Positions 35,201-47,236 of a stretch of 64,000 nt of DNA are shown one piece after another. Positions within the stretch are counted from its first letter, which is position 1. Every line of letters begins with the position of its first letter. Below the pieces are notes generated by a model. That model was not told the origin of the DNA, ran no database searches, and saw nothing but the letters and a program-made list of their open reading frames with translations. Origin of the DNA: Escarpia spicata (lineage: Eukaryota > Annelida > Polychaeta > Sabellida > Siboglinidae); contig OZ023213.1 of the NCBI GenBank assembly GCA_963995525.1, positions 52,175,889 to 52,239,888 on the forward strand, written 5' to 3'. The translations under genes and the position numbers were made by a program.

Positions 35201-38200
35201 ACTCGTCATTGCTTCGACACGACGAACCGACTCTGACGCAGCTGTGTATCGCACACACCGTTTATTTCGGTGCAAGATTCGTGCAAACCCTCCACGTACA
35301 TTGAGTATGAGAGAGTGACAGAGAGGGGGGGGGGGGGAGACAGAGAGAGAGAGAGAGAGAGAGGGGGGAGGGAGGGAAGTAGGGAGCGAGGGAGCAAGGG
35401 AGAAAAAGTGTGAGAGTAGTTGTTTAATACATGACAATTCGTGAAAATCTTCGTCTATTTGTATTTCGCTAGTTGTGCTTGAAGGATAGAACATGTTATA
35501 CTTAGATGTAAGGATGTATACATTTATTCACAATAATGCAATAAACATTTAGACGACGCTAATTTAGTTTCAAAATGTTCGAATATATAGCACTGCCATA
35601 AACTACGGGAAAACTGTGGGCACTAAAACTAAATTTGATTGTATCCCTTTAGAAAGGCTCCACAAAACTAGTTTTAACCCAGGTTTCGTTCTGTTACTTG
35701 TGCTTTACTGTAATGTTCGCAATAAAAGAATAACTATGTTGAAGGCTACGACTAATTCCAGGCAAGTTTTCTTTCGTGAACCTTTTCGCAATTTGAATGT
35801 TGTGCCAGTGAAATGTTCAAATTGTAAGCAAAACATTCAGATTCTATGTTGCCGGGCCGAAAGGGTTACGCGTAAAGCCCTTTGAACTACACTACTTCTG
35901 CACACTTTGTGGTCAAGTCACGGGACCTAGGTTAGAACGGTCACGGGACCTAGGTTAGAACGGTCACGGGTCCTAGGTTAGAACGGTCACGGGTCCTAAG
36001 TTAGAACGGTCACGGGTCCTAGGTTAGAACAGTCACGGGTCCTAGGTTAGAACGGTCACGGGTCCTAGGTTAGAACGGTCACGGGTCCTAGGTTAGAACG
36101 GTCACGGGTCCTAGGTTAACACGGTCACGGGTCCTAGGTTAACACGGTCACGGGTCCTAGGTTAACACGGTCACAGTCACATGTCACGGGTCAACACGGT
36201 CACAGTCACATGTCACGGGTCAACACGGTCACAGTCACATGTCACGGGTCAACACGGTCACAGTCGCATGTCACGGGTCAACACGGTCACAGTCGCATGT
36301 CACGGGTCAACACGGTCACAGTCACATGTCACGGGTCAACACGGTCACAGTCACATGTCACGGGTCAACACGGTCACAGTCACATGTCACGGGTCAACAC
36401 GGTCACAGTCGCATGTCACGGGTCAACACGGTCACAGTCACATGTCACGGGTCAACACGGTCACAGGTCAAAGGTTAATATGGTCAGAGGTCATAGGGAC
36501 AGAACACTTTCCCACTGCGTTTGCGCTTGAATGCGGTAATATGCTGATTCAAAATACGTGTAGGGAAAAAAACCATCAAGTTTTCTACCAGTAATGATAA
36601 ATTCGGTCTTAGTTTAATTTATTTTCAATAATAGGCGTCGGAACCAGGGTTGGGGTGGTGGTGGGGGTGGGTGGACTTGAGGAGCTCGGTTCCTCAATAT
36701 TTAGATTAGAGAGGAAGGGACTTAGTCCCAAATATTTATTTAAAAAAAATATGTTGATCACTATTCCCGTTGGTACTTCGGAATAAAATGTGACACATGA
36801 CAATAAAATAATATTATCGTAATCTGGTTCGTGAAAATGTTCACCAACAGCCATCCACCCGTTGTTTTTTCGTGGCAAAACTGAAAACGTGTTACCGAAG
36901 GTCAAGTCCAAACTTAGATTGTCACCGCAAAAATATTCCAAAAGCACCCTCCCCCTCTTGCGATGTCATGTCTGACCGAACCGACAGCGACAGCGAAGGA
37001 GAGCTGAACTGAAGCTCTGAGCTCAGCCACCACAATATTACTATTGTTCGGAAGCCAGTGTGTCTTGATACATCGGTTATTTGGACAAGTTGTGTAGTTG
37101 TACTTGACGATCTAGTTCTGACTAGTTTCACGCTTGTCTCTATAAGGTGTATCCTTTGCAGGGAAATGGATCGCCCGAAAAGCCCGGAAGACGACCAGGC
37201 AGAGGTAGAGGGTTTGGTATCAGAGTACCAAGTACGTGGACATTTGCTTACATTTTGCCGTCTGCTCCAACTTTTGTGCCGTGTTCTGGCATGAGCTATT
37301 GAAAAAATGTCACTGATAGCTACTACAACGAAATTAGGAGATAAAACACACGCACATACACGCACATACACGCACATACACGCACATACACGCACATACA
37401 CGCACATACACGCACATACACGCACATACACGCACATACACGCACATACACGCACATACACGCACATACACGCACATACACGCACATACACGCACATACA
37501 CGCACATACACGCACATACACGCACATACACGCACATACACGCACATACACGCACATACACGCACATACACGCACATACACGCACATACACGCACATACA
37601 CGCACATACACGCACATACACGCACATACACGCACATACACGCACATACACGCACATACACGCACATACACGCGCACATACGCACATACGCGCACGCGCA
37701 CATGCACATGCACACGCGCACGCACACGCACACGCACACGCACACGCGCACGCGCACGCGCACGCACACGCACACGCACACGCACACGCATACGCACACG
37801 CACATACGCACACGCACACGCACACGCACACGCGCACACGCGCACGCACACACGCACATACGCACATACGCACATACGCACATACGCACATACGCACATA
37901 CGCACATACGCACACGCACACACGCACATACGCACATACGCACACGCACATACGCGCACTCATCTATTATGTAAATGTAATTGCATGTTGACGTGATTTA
38001 TGATTTTAAAAAGTGTCACTGCTAAAAATTATAATAATGAATATTATACACACACCTATATATCCACACCCACACGCACATTCACATTCCCTCTTTCATT
38101 CATACACGCAAATGCACAAGCACGAAAACGAAAACGCACGAACACACACACACACAAACACACTCGTGTACACGTTGTGTTGTAAGGCCCATACGTATGC

Positions 38201-41200
38201 GATCTTTTGGCAGGTATCAAGAAAAAGGAACTGATACAGTTCAAGACGCTGCTAGGCATGATCTCGACGAATGTGAAAGACAAGTTGGGAGGATCCGTTG
38301 CTTCTGCCTATAGTGGTCTTCGTAAGCAATTGCTTGTTCATTTCACCGTCGTACGTTCCATAGTCTAATCTGGAGACACACCACCTCGTCACACCGTCAC
38401 TCAGTCACTCATTCACACCGCTACTCCTTTATTACCTCATTCAATCCCGGGTTCGCCTGTCTCTATAGTTATTCTTCCTTAGTCTCTGGTCTACCATTTA
38501 ACAAAAAAAGTATTTTTTTTAGTTTTTCGTTGAGCATTTGTCAGTTGCTGCCCCTGGTCTGTTGCCCCTCGGGTGGATGTCAACTAGGCTGTATTATTTT
38601 CGTGACAAGTGAATCTTGCTTTAACGAGGGATTTTATTCCAGATGGAGCGGATGCGCTCGGTACTCTCCAAGCAATTGCGGGTGACTTGCAGTACGTCGG
38701 AGGCGTAATCAAAACATTCATGCGACGCGGACGAATGATGGTCGTTCGGGCTTTCGTTGCAGGTAAATGTCGAGGATATGTGTGAATTTCCTGGGCATTT
38801 GCATGTCATGCATATTATAATTTCCTGGACTTTCAAATTTCCTGGAAATTTCGTACTGCGAATTCACTTTTGAACGTTCTAATATTCTTTCTAAAATATA
38901 TGTAAAAATAAATTTATATATATACTATGATTCTGATTTTATACTAGTTATGAATATGATTTTAGCAATGTTTGGATGGTTGGCATAGAAGGCGATATCT
39001 CATGTATTTCTATCGCCATCAGCCATATGAATAAAGAGCAAAGTAGATGCACAACATTTTCCAGCGAACTGTTCCAGATCTACGTTTGACATACATGTTC
39101 GTGTTTTGAATAACTCGGGGCAGTTCGATTAGAATAAAACTGTAAAGTTTTATCAAATCGGCAAAATGTGCCGGCGAATTAATGTTGGCGGATCAATGGC
39201 AGTCACGTGCCCACTGCATGCCGCTGTAACTGTACTGAACGTTGGCGTAGTGACGCAAGTAATCGGACAAGGCTGCTGTCCGCGTCCGGTTGTACTTCTG
39301 CAATTCACCGTATACGGACCTACACCGCACAGCGGATATACCGACGCTTTCGATTGTCATGCGGGTTTAAAACTTTACAGTTGTGAAAGCAATGTATAAC
39401 GCATAGCGTTGAAGGAGCAATATATATGTTCTCAAAAATTTATATGCGTTAATAGTATCACTACTTTACGTATTTCCTCAATAGGATGATATGCAATAAG
39501 GATTGTTTCTTGGCCAACCAGCATGACTCAGTGTTTGACTATGTTTTATTGATACATTTGGTCAGCGGCAGATGACGGTGTAAATATCTTCTTTGCAGGA
39601 TTTGCGGGAGAAGATCTATGCAAGAGATTGCCAGAAGACTTTGAGAAAAGTAAATACACCTTTTGTGGTTTAGGGAGTGGTTCCTTTAGAATGTAAAGAG
39701 GCAAATATTATACCGTTATTTAAAAAACGTTCGAGAAACAAGTCGGAGAACTATAGACCAATGAGTTTAACATCAGTGATTTGCAAATAATTAGAAAGAC
39801 TAATTAAAGTTCATATGGTGGATTTTCTTGTTAAACTACTTCATAAACCCATCTCAACATGGGTTTTTTAAAGCGAGGTCATGCTTAACAAATATGTTAT
39901 GTTTTTTGGAAGATATCACTAAGTGGGTAGACGAGGGATCACAAGTAGATATCGTCTACTTAAATTTTCAAAAAGCTTTTGTAAAAGTACCACATCAAAG
40001 ACTTCTGCTTAAACTAAAGCCCCATGGCATAGGAAATGGTATAATAAACTGGATAAAAAAATGGTTGATTGACAAGAAGACAACGTGTAGTAGTTGATGG
40101 GGAGGCTTCAAACTGGAAATCGGTAGTGAGTGGGGTACCACAGGGATCAATACTAGAACCTATATCATTCTTAATATATATCAACAATTTGGATGAAGAA
40201 ATAACAAGCAAGGTGTTGAAATTTGCGGATGATGCAAAAGTGTTTAGAAGGATTCAAATTGATGGAGATAGACAACATTTACAAGATGATCTTGACAAGT
40301 TGATCAAATGATCTGAAAAATGGCAAATGTTGTTCAATTTTGGGAAATGTAAATGCCTCCATGCAGGACATGGGAACGAAGAGGTAGAATATACAATGGG
40401 GGGTACTGTACTAAGTACTACTGTAAAAAAGGACTTCGGTTTAACCATTAGTGCTGATATGAAGGTTTCAGAGCAGTGCGGAATTGCGTCTTCAAAGGGA
40501 AATCAAATCCTTGGGTTAAGTAGGCGAAATATAGCGTATAAGGAAAAAGAACTAATAATACCGCTGTACAAAGCAATAGTGAGGCCTCATTTAGAATATT
40601 GTATACAAGCGTGGAGACAGTACCGCAGGAAGGACATAAATATGTAAGAAAGAGTACAGAGGAGAGCGACTAAAATGATACCAAGACTGAGGGATCTTAG
40701 TTATGAAATTCGCCTAAAAATGTGGTTTAACAACACTAGAGGCCAGGAGATCAGATAGAAGTGTTTAAAATAATGAATGGTTATGAAAATATTGATAGAA
40801 ATATTGTTTTCTCAGTTAAGAAAGATAGAAGGACTAGAGGACATGACGTTGCTTTAGCAAAGGAGCAGTGTAGATTAGATATAAGAAAGTTTTCATTTTT
40901 ACAAATGACTGTAAACGAATGGAACAGATTACCTGCTGATTGTGTGGGTGCTAGTAGCGCGAATATGTTTAAAAATAAAATCGACACATACCTCAGACGG
41001 GCGGGATACACATAGATAAAAGGGTCGGACTCTCGAAAAGCCAAAGGGCTTCCTTGTCCATCTGCCATCTAGAGTTACTTCTCTTGTTAAATCTGGTTAC
41101 ATCTTGTAACGGAACACAAGCATTTGTGCAAGCTGTTATTAACAAGTTTCACTGCATTGTTGAGCACCTGTCTATAAACGGCAGTGACTTGTGAGAACAT

Positions 41201-42380
41201 GTTTCTGTCACATTGTTGAGTACCTGTCTGTAAACGGCAGTGACTTGTGAGAACACGTTTCGCTCACATTGTTGAGTACCTGTCTGTAAACGGCAGTGAC
41301 CTGTGTGTACACGTCTTACGTCTAACAATAGCAATGTAGCCGACTATTTCCTAGTGATACCGAGATGCTGTGGGCATGCAGAAGTTTGCGACCGAAAATG
41401 CGTTGAGCATTCGAATACGCTGTGCGAATAGTGCACGATAAACGCGCATAACGTGACGTAGCGTAGTCTTACGTCTTATGCTTTTCCGCTTGGCATTAAT
41501 ACGGCGTGCGACGTATGTATGTGTATGTATATTTGATGTTATTGCATAGGGGCCTTGTCGCCGGAGGAGAAGGAATTGCGTCTGATGTGTCTCATTCACA
41601 ACGTCGGAGGATTGATCGAAACCTTCGAGACTGTCTCCGCGGGTTTCCAGTTAACCGGTAAGACAGTTACGCAAACACATTTGGCCTCGACAGTGTCGTC
41701 ACACTAAGGGATGACCTCTTAAGTTCGCCAATTCCAGATAAGCGGTACGCGTATCTTATTCGTTGAACGCCCTCGCGAATGCATTGCTTATGAGACTTAC
41801 GATTTTAACCGATCCAAAATTCATAGCAAACATATATATAATTTTATAGAACGCGTGGCTAATGTGCATGGCTGCAATATACGTACAGTAAATTTATAAC
41901 GGTGAACGTCAGATGAGCGCGGGGTTTAGTCACGTCGTGTCCCAGTTTTATATCGGCACCGACAACCAATCAATGCTGCACCATTCACTGACACAACATA
42001 CATATGACGTGTGTTATTTGACTTCAGAAATCGGGAAAAAGGGACTCGGCCAATGCGAAGCAATGCTGATTGAGGAAGCAGTCAATGGTAGGGTCATCTC
42101 CAAACAAAGTGATCTCACAAAACACTATAGGTAGACGACACAACATTGATCGCTGTGAAGGGATATATTTTCGTAATAATAATGGTTGAATTATTTGCTA
42201 CAGCAACAATACACCCGAATTAAAATTATTATCCATAATAATCTACTCCATCTGTATATATTGAGTGCGTGTGTGCTGCATGCTTGCGTGCATGCGTGCG
42301 TGCGTGTTTGTCACGTATGTGTGTTATAGAGGTGTTGTATCAATTTATTTTGAATATATTTAGTGTAGGTGTGTTAGGAA

Positions 42381-42434
<54 letters not shown>

Positions 42435-44419
42435 GTATGTATGTAATATTATGTAGTGTGCATGTATGCATGTATGCAATGTATCTCTGTATTTGAAGGC
42501 GACATCGACGATGACGTTAAAATGCTCGGCTTACTGGCGGCCGACCTCAAATGTCTGCAAAGTCACGCGATGACATTCTTCACATTTGTCTCTGAACTCA
42601 CCAGCGAAGTCGAGGGTGAGCACCCGTTGTATGCCATGTCTCTTGGCTGACCGATTATAACGTCTATATTACGCTAACTATTGGGGCAGTATTGGTTCCC
42701 AGGCACCGAGGCTAACTCATCTTTTTCTATGTTCATGCTATTGTATCTGTGTATATTATTATCGATATTATTATTATTATTCCTACTCCTTGTACCATTG
42801 TCCTCTGAGCTGCTAACTGACGATGTAGTAGAAATACAGTGGTAGTTAATTAGTGTTATTTGCTTACGTCTACCCCATATTTGTATCTCTCGGAGAAAGA
42901 TGTACAAGATCACTGTCGAAGAGCAAAATTGCTTCTAAAGAGGAAATTCACCCCATAAGATGATAAGATTGTGTGCAAAACGTTTCTCGTTGACACTTGC
43001 AGCCAAAGACCCTGACCTCGTGCGCAAGGGAATGGTACAGGCGTTGGTTGTCTTTGAGACTGTGGTAGAGGATGTGAAGAAATCGCTTTTTCCTTTCGTC
43101 AACTTCATGGGGCGTCTCGAAGGTCGGTTATCTCTTCAATTATCCACAATCAGCCAGGGTGGCGATTAATAACTAAATTCAGTTTGCTGAATTGGTTATC
43201 CCGGATGTGGGAACGCTGCGACCGCGCCAAGCACCAACAAGCTAAGCGGTTAAAACACCCGGTGTCAGTGTTATTGCAACATAGTTTTTTCTAATTAACA
43301 ATCTGACCGTTCTGCTTACTTTTCGCGTGCGACAAAATTAAACTGCCTAAAACAAATTCCGCCAAGTTTGTTAACGGGTAACGCTCATTTGAATTCATCA
43401 GGCATTCCGTCGTATATTTTCTTACAATTCAGGCCCAAAGTGTATTTCTTTGTGAAAAAAGTATGGTAGAGCTTAAGGGCCCGAGTAATTGACCTATCCA
43501 TCACGTTACCTCTTCATAGCAAAACCTCCGCCAAGCTATCAGCAACCACGTGGTGGGTTCGGACATTCGGTCGTATGTTTTGTTGAAACTCGCAAAAGTG
43601 TTTCTTTGTGACAAAACCATAAGGCAAAGTTTTAAAAGTGACAACTGTATGCGGGAATGTTTGATTTATGAGATATCACGCAGCAATAGTAATTCACCTA
43701 TATTGCCGTTATCCACAGTGTTGGCACAGGCAAAGCTTGACGGAAGTCACGCAAAAATTGAATTGTGACGTAGGCAAATCGCGACTTACTGGATACATCA
43801 ATTGACGGTTCGTCTACGTCGAGGATTGCTACGTCACAACCAAAATGATACACGTGATCTCCGTCAAGCTGTGTCTATGTCATCAATGTTGACAACGGTT
43901 ATATATGTGATTTACATTAAGATTGCGCCATGACATCTCCTAGATCAAACATTCCCGCATATAGTTGCCACCTATAAACCTTGCCTTATGTTTTTCTCAT
44001 AACGAGAATCATTGGGGGAGGCAGAATTTCAACAAAATATACAACGCAATGCAGGAACGTGTTCGGCACCTATTTCTTGATGGCTTGACGAATATTTTGT
44101 CAGGCAACAATTCGCACGAAGGATCCGTCAATTGAAATACACAATTTAGAAGATCCCTGTAATTGCACCGTTATAGCTGTCTTTGGCAATGATACGGCTA
44201 CAATTTAGGTTTTGACAAATATAGTAAATTCAACGCTCGCACATATTTTCAGGGGGCATGAACAAGACAGAAAACGAGCCCGAATTCGAGCCCGAATTCG
44301 AGCCCGAATTCGAGCCCGAATTCAAGCCAGAATTCAAGCCAGAATTCAAGCCAGACATCAAGCCAGACATCAAGCCAGACATCAAGCCAGACATCAAGAA
44401 CCAGAAACGTGCCATGGGA

Positions 44420-44464
<45 letters not shown>

Positions 44465-44650
44465 CCGGACCATTCCAAGGAGGACAAGCCGGACCATTCC
44501 AAGGAGGACAAGCCGGACCATTCCAAGGAGGACAAACCGGACCATTCCAAGGAGGACAAGCCAGAGACGCCTTCCGGCGAGAAGAGAGACATGATGAGGA
44601 CACTTGAGATGATCTCTCGTCTTCTCGAGACAAGCGAAGACAATAATTAG
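32257..44650 (+). CDS. Secreted modular repeat protein 2 (nine exons, 386 aa)
   Basis: Exons: 32257-32325, 37162-37231, 38214-38321, 38643-38762, 39599-39649, 41550-41657, 42499-42615, 43003-43122, 44253-44650. All junctions are GT-AG. Intron 1 is phase 0 and the other seven are phase 1, giving 387 codons without a stop. Exon 1 is a signal peptide ([18 protein letters not shown], cleavage before KPPGK). Exon 2 is Gly/Arg-rich with RRPGRGR. Exons 3, 4, 6, 7 and 8 each encode 36-40 residues of predicted helix. Exons 4 and 6 share [16 protein letters not shown], suggesting exon duplication. Exon 5 is 17 residues. The only Cys are in exons 5, 6 and 7. Exon 9 has EPEF, KPEF and KPDI tetrapeptides, KKAG repeats, four KPDHSKED octapeptides, then EKR and the tail [19 protein letters not shown]. 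The family is not recognised. Signal peptide, promoter and tail match gene 1. A structural, mucous, adhesive or propeptide role is possible but unproven. Confidence 0.85.
32516..33400 (-). mobile_element. LINE endonuclease fragment (L2/CR1-type) in gene 2 intron 1
   Basis: The minus frames read [45 protein letters not shown], then MGDFNKM and [16 protein letters not shown]. These are the N-terminal, ETW, GDFN and SDH motifs of the apurinic-type endonuclease of LINEs. A frameshift lies near 32800-32980. The element differs from the CR1-like copy at 27874. Its equivalent in copy B is 61384-62260. Confidence 0.75.
33401..34290. other. Gene 2 intron 1 sequence, no supported gene
   Basis: A 51-bp-class duplication containing GGACAGAAAAAGAAAGACTT occurs at 33490 and 33582. 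A cysteine-rich open frame of about 110 codons (33700-34036) is kept in copy B (62557-62925), but no domain is recognised. Confidence 0.35.
34291..34835 (-). repeat. 108-bp minisatellite, copy A (five units)
   Basis: The unit runs from GGTGTTGTTTACGTCTGCC through CACGCTTGGTAGGAGGCC and CACTATATAACACTGTCC to GCGTCCAAGGGC. Units are almost identical. The minus strand stays open (36 residues per unit, including [15 protein letters not shown]) for 227 codons. Since 108 is divisible by three this needs no selection. Confidence 0.9.
35316..35395. repeat. (G)n / (GA)n / GGGA purine tract
   Basis: About 80 bp of GAGAGAGGGGGG, pure GA and GGGAGG words in gene 2 intron 1. Confidence 0.9.
35916..36470. 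repeat. Compound minisatellite: 23-bp units changing into 29-bp units
   Basis: About eleven 23-bp units built on GGTCACGGGTCCTAGGTTAG run to about 36170. Around 36120-36170 the units change to end in TTAACAC. They are followed by about ten 29-bp units built on GGTCACAGTCACATGTCACG with GGTCAACAC. The shared GGTCACGGGTC...ACAC core shows the second array grew out of the first. It lies in gene 2 intron 1, 0.7 kb upstream of exon 2. Confidence 0.9.
36632..36735 (+). repeat. GC-rich dispersed repeat, copy 3 (fragment)
   Basis: AATAGGCGTCGGAACCAGGG followed by a G-rich stretch, CTTGAGGAGCTCGG and CCTCAATATTTAG matches the start of the repeats at 24885 and 17430. Confidence 0.5.
37346..37957. repeat. 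10-bp (CACGCACATA)n array and related CACGCG tracts in gene 2 intron 2
   Basis: About 32 nearly perfect decamers (37346-37670) are followed by 290 bp of mixed CACACG, CGCGCA and CACATACG words. This alternating tract makes up more than half of the 982-bp intron 2. It opens long frames on both strands that are artefacts. Confidence 0.95.
39690..41095 (+). mobile_element. CR1/L2-type LINE in gene 2 intron 5, degenerate
   Basis: The frames read [66 protein letters not shown], then the C-terminal EYCIQAW and [20 protein letters not shown] blocks, with several frameshifts and stops. It is in the gene's sense orientation, about 40 bp past the exon 5 donor. It ends with the family 3' word GTTAAATCTGGTTA. 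It is the same family as 10965-12235 and 56558-57215. Confidence 0.85.
41155..41325. repeat. Three tandem 56-bp units in gene 2 intron 5
   Basis: CATTGTTGAG begins units at 41155, 41211 and 41267; each continues CACCTGTCTGTAAACGGCAG-like and GTGACTTGTGAGAACA-like words. Confidence 0.85.
42385..42432. repeat. (TA)n microsatellite in gene 2 intron 6
   Basis: About 48 bp of uninterrupted TA, 67 bp upstream of the exon 7 acceptor. Confidence 0.9.
43123..44252 (+). other. Gene 2 intron 8, no further exon seen
   Basis: This 1.13-kb intron contains weakly repeated sentences (CGGTCGTATGTTTTGTTGAA-type at 43570, AACAAAATATACAACGCAAT-type at 44030, in partly inverted arrangement). It is probably an old transposon. 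No exon with phase-1 ends was found. Confidence 0.4.
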
Positions 44651-45065
44651 CTCCGTTTGTTTCCAAACGCGGCCAGAGCGTTGGACAAACAGCTTTCTTT
44701 CTAACCTGATTTAACTGCTTGATACTACGTGAGTTACTACTTGCCCGTAACGGCAAACATTGTTAGCGTGAATTCTAACATAATTTGCTAAGGTAAAACA
44801 GTATGGTCTAACGTTTGAATACTCACTTTCGTAAGACTTAGCGGAATGTTTGTTCACACACACCGATTCACTGTTAATGTTGCTTGTAGGTTTGGTTATC
44901 ATTTTATGGCGTCGTTGATGTCATTGACGATCAATCCAGCAGGAAACGCACACGCTGCATGAGTAAAATAATATATAATTCACAGTTCCACACAAGTATG
45001 ATTAAAATTATCTTAGGGTTATCAGCTACGTATTATTGTGACCACTGTTAAGCACGTGTCTGTTT

Positions 45066-45071
45066 AATAAA
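45066..45071 (+). terminator. Candidate polyadenylation signal AATAAA of gene 2
   Basis: This canonical hexamer lies 416 bp past the gene 2 stop codon and is the first AATAAA I see after it. Use is not demonstrated. Confidence 0.4.
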
Positions 45072-45174
45072 TCTACTGATTACGTACAACTGGTGTTTTT
45101 TACGTGTACGTGACGATTGCTGATATGAACAGTACAGAATGCGTCAAAATGTTGTGCCACATACGTGCCTACAT

Positions 45175-45525
45175 CAATACATACGCACGTGTGCGCATTC
45201 ATGCATACAAACATACAAGCCCACATACGCACGTAAATATATACACACGCGCATACACACGCGTATACACTCGCGCATACACCCGCGCATGGATACGCAG
45301 TCACGCATGCATACGCACTCGCGCATGCATACGCACTCACGCGTGCATACGCACTCATGCGTGCATACGCACTCACGCGCATGCATACATATATTCATGA
45401 TACATTCTTATATATGATATACATACACACAAGCCCACATACACACACATATACGCATACACGCACATACACGCACATACACGCACATACACGCACATAC
45501 ACGCACATACACGCACATATACGCA
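45175..45525. repeat. Degenerate ACGCAC / CACGCACATA / ACGCATGC tract
   Basis: Alternating purine-pyrimidine repeats include six CACGCACATA decamers near 45462-45520, the same unit as in gene 2 intron 2. Confidence 0.9.
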
Positions 45526-46321
45526 GAAAAGGATACGGACACGCACAGAAAGGAGGACGACATCGGGTAGTACAAACAAGAGATCGTACGAGAAACGATT
45601 ATGACAGAAGGAATTAATAGAGGAATTCTACACCTAGCTATACGATAGTGAACAGAGTACCATAAATAACACCGAGCCGAAAGAGGTACCAGTGATAACA
45701 CCACGGGAGGTGGAAGCAGCACTAAGAGATATGAAGACTGGGACGAGATCAGGCAACGACCACGTAAACATTGACTCATTAAAAGCAGGAGGAGATACCA
45801 TCTCGAAGACACTGGCTAAGCTGTATACTAAAATGCTTATCAGAAAGACGAATACATACTGCATGGAAGAATGCAAATATGGTGATAATCTTCAAGAAGG
45901 GAAATAAAAAAGGCTTGAACTATACACCGATATATCTGTTATCAAACATCTACAAAGTACTCACAAAGATAATAACGAACAGGCTACAGAAGACACTCCA
46001 CGAAAACCAACCACGAGAGCAATCGGCATTCAAAAGCAGGTACTCAACACAGACCACATACACGTTGTAAGCCAACTAAAAAGGAAGTGCCTTATTGCCC
46101 TAGCTGTTTACGGCAACACTCGAAAGTATATACCGAAGACTGACCTTGGAAACCAGAGGCTTGGGGATAGACGGAGAATATCTCGGTCATCTTCCTTCGC
46201 CGACGACTTCCTCCTATGCGCTACTACACCGCAAGAACTACACAAAATGTTGCAGGAGCTAGTTCATAAAAGTGAAAAACAAAGTCTGAGGATGAACATT
46301 TCGAAGACAAAAGTGATGCTT

Positions 46322-46322
<1 letters not shown>

Positions 46323-46359
<37 letters not shown>

Positions 46360-46360
46360 T
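46323..46360. repeat. (ACAG)n microsatellite at the nested insertion edge
   Basis: Nine GACA/ACAG units separate the RTE frame from the nested LINE end. It is probably the 3' tail of the inserted element. Confidence 0.85.
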
Positions 46361-47020
46361 TTATTTGTTTTGACCATAAATGTACATAAATACAATTGTA
46401 CAAACATAAAGGTCAAGGAGACTCCCATTAAGACAACATGTCGCTAACATGGGAGCCCCCTTTTAATAATAGCAAATCAAGTTAGTGAATAGCAACAGTG
46501 AATATAAATAATAGTCACAATTCAATGTTAATAAATACGTATATGTAATTATATAGCATATTGTATACTAGTATTATGTATTACATATATAACAATTGTG
46601 GATATCACAATGACATTTATAATTCATAATTAAGTAGTTTTTAATGTAAGTTGTGAAACCATGTAGGCTATGTGTATAAATTTTATCAATGATAATCCTT
46701 GGAGTATTGTTAACTGTTTCTTTTACGTCGTGTCGTATGTGTTTTTTGGCATATTCATGATTGAATCTGGGAATAAAAAGGTTATTTATTCCTCGTGTGT
46801 AGTGTTGGTGGATTTAAAGTTGCGTAAATATTGGATGTGGCAGAAATATTCAGGTAGATCATGATTGACTAATTTATAGTAAAATTTAAGTTGTTGCATT
46901 TTATCAATATCACCCAGATGTAGAAATTGTAGTTTTTGAAAAATCGGATCTGTATGTGCATTATATTTACTCATATAAATTATTCTCATTGCTTTTTTTG
47001 TAAATTAAATTAAAATGAAA
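46361..47020 (-). mobile_element. Nested LINE 3' end inside the RTE
   Basis: The minus frame at 46786-46989 reads MRIIYMSKYNAHTDPIFQKL, then LGDIDKMQQLKFYYKLVNHD, the C-terminal box of CR1/Jockey-type LINE RTs. It is followed by about 430 bp of AT-rich 3' untranslated sequence ending at the (ACAG)n tail. The RTE frame flanks it on both sides, so it inserted later than the RTE. Confidence 0.75.
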
Positions 47021-47236
47021 TGCTTGAAAATGACACATCAATATATATAAACACCACGCAAACAGAGAACGTTGAAAGCTACTTCTATTTGGACAGCGAT
47101 ACAGCATCAGAGACAAAAACCAAGACAAAGAGATTCAAAGAAAAATCACTGCCTGCTGGACAGCATTCGCCAATCACCGCGACATCTTCAAGGTAACTTT
47201 GGAACGGGCTTGAAGGGACCAGTCTACAATTTGTGT

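Larger units (their letters stand above)
45585..47236 (+). mobile_element. RTE-type LINE, internally deleted and interrupted
   Basis: The frames read ITPREVEAALRDMKTGTRSG, KTLAKLYTKMLI, VIIFKKGNKKGLNYTPIYLL, NQPREQSAFKSRYST, FADDFLLC and LRMNISKTKVML. After an unrelated insertion (46360-47020) the frame resumes NTTQTENVESYFYLDSD and WTAFANHRDIFK. This motif order is that of RTE-clade endonuclease-RTs. The palm region between about 46080 and 46115 is deleted. It ends abruptly at about 47236 against a Gypsy fragment of the other strand. Confidence 0.85.

Noticed and set aside
36171..36470. Regular 29-bp repeats that could suggest a CRISPR array
   Set aside because: Units are directly adjacent with no unique spacers, and the context is an intron of an animal gene.
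37307..37996. 200-345 codon ORFs of HTRTY or VRVCACM type on both strands
   Set aside because: They are translations of the CACGCACATA decamer and CACGCG tracts within gene 2 intron 2.
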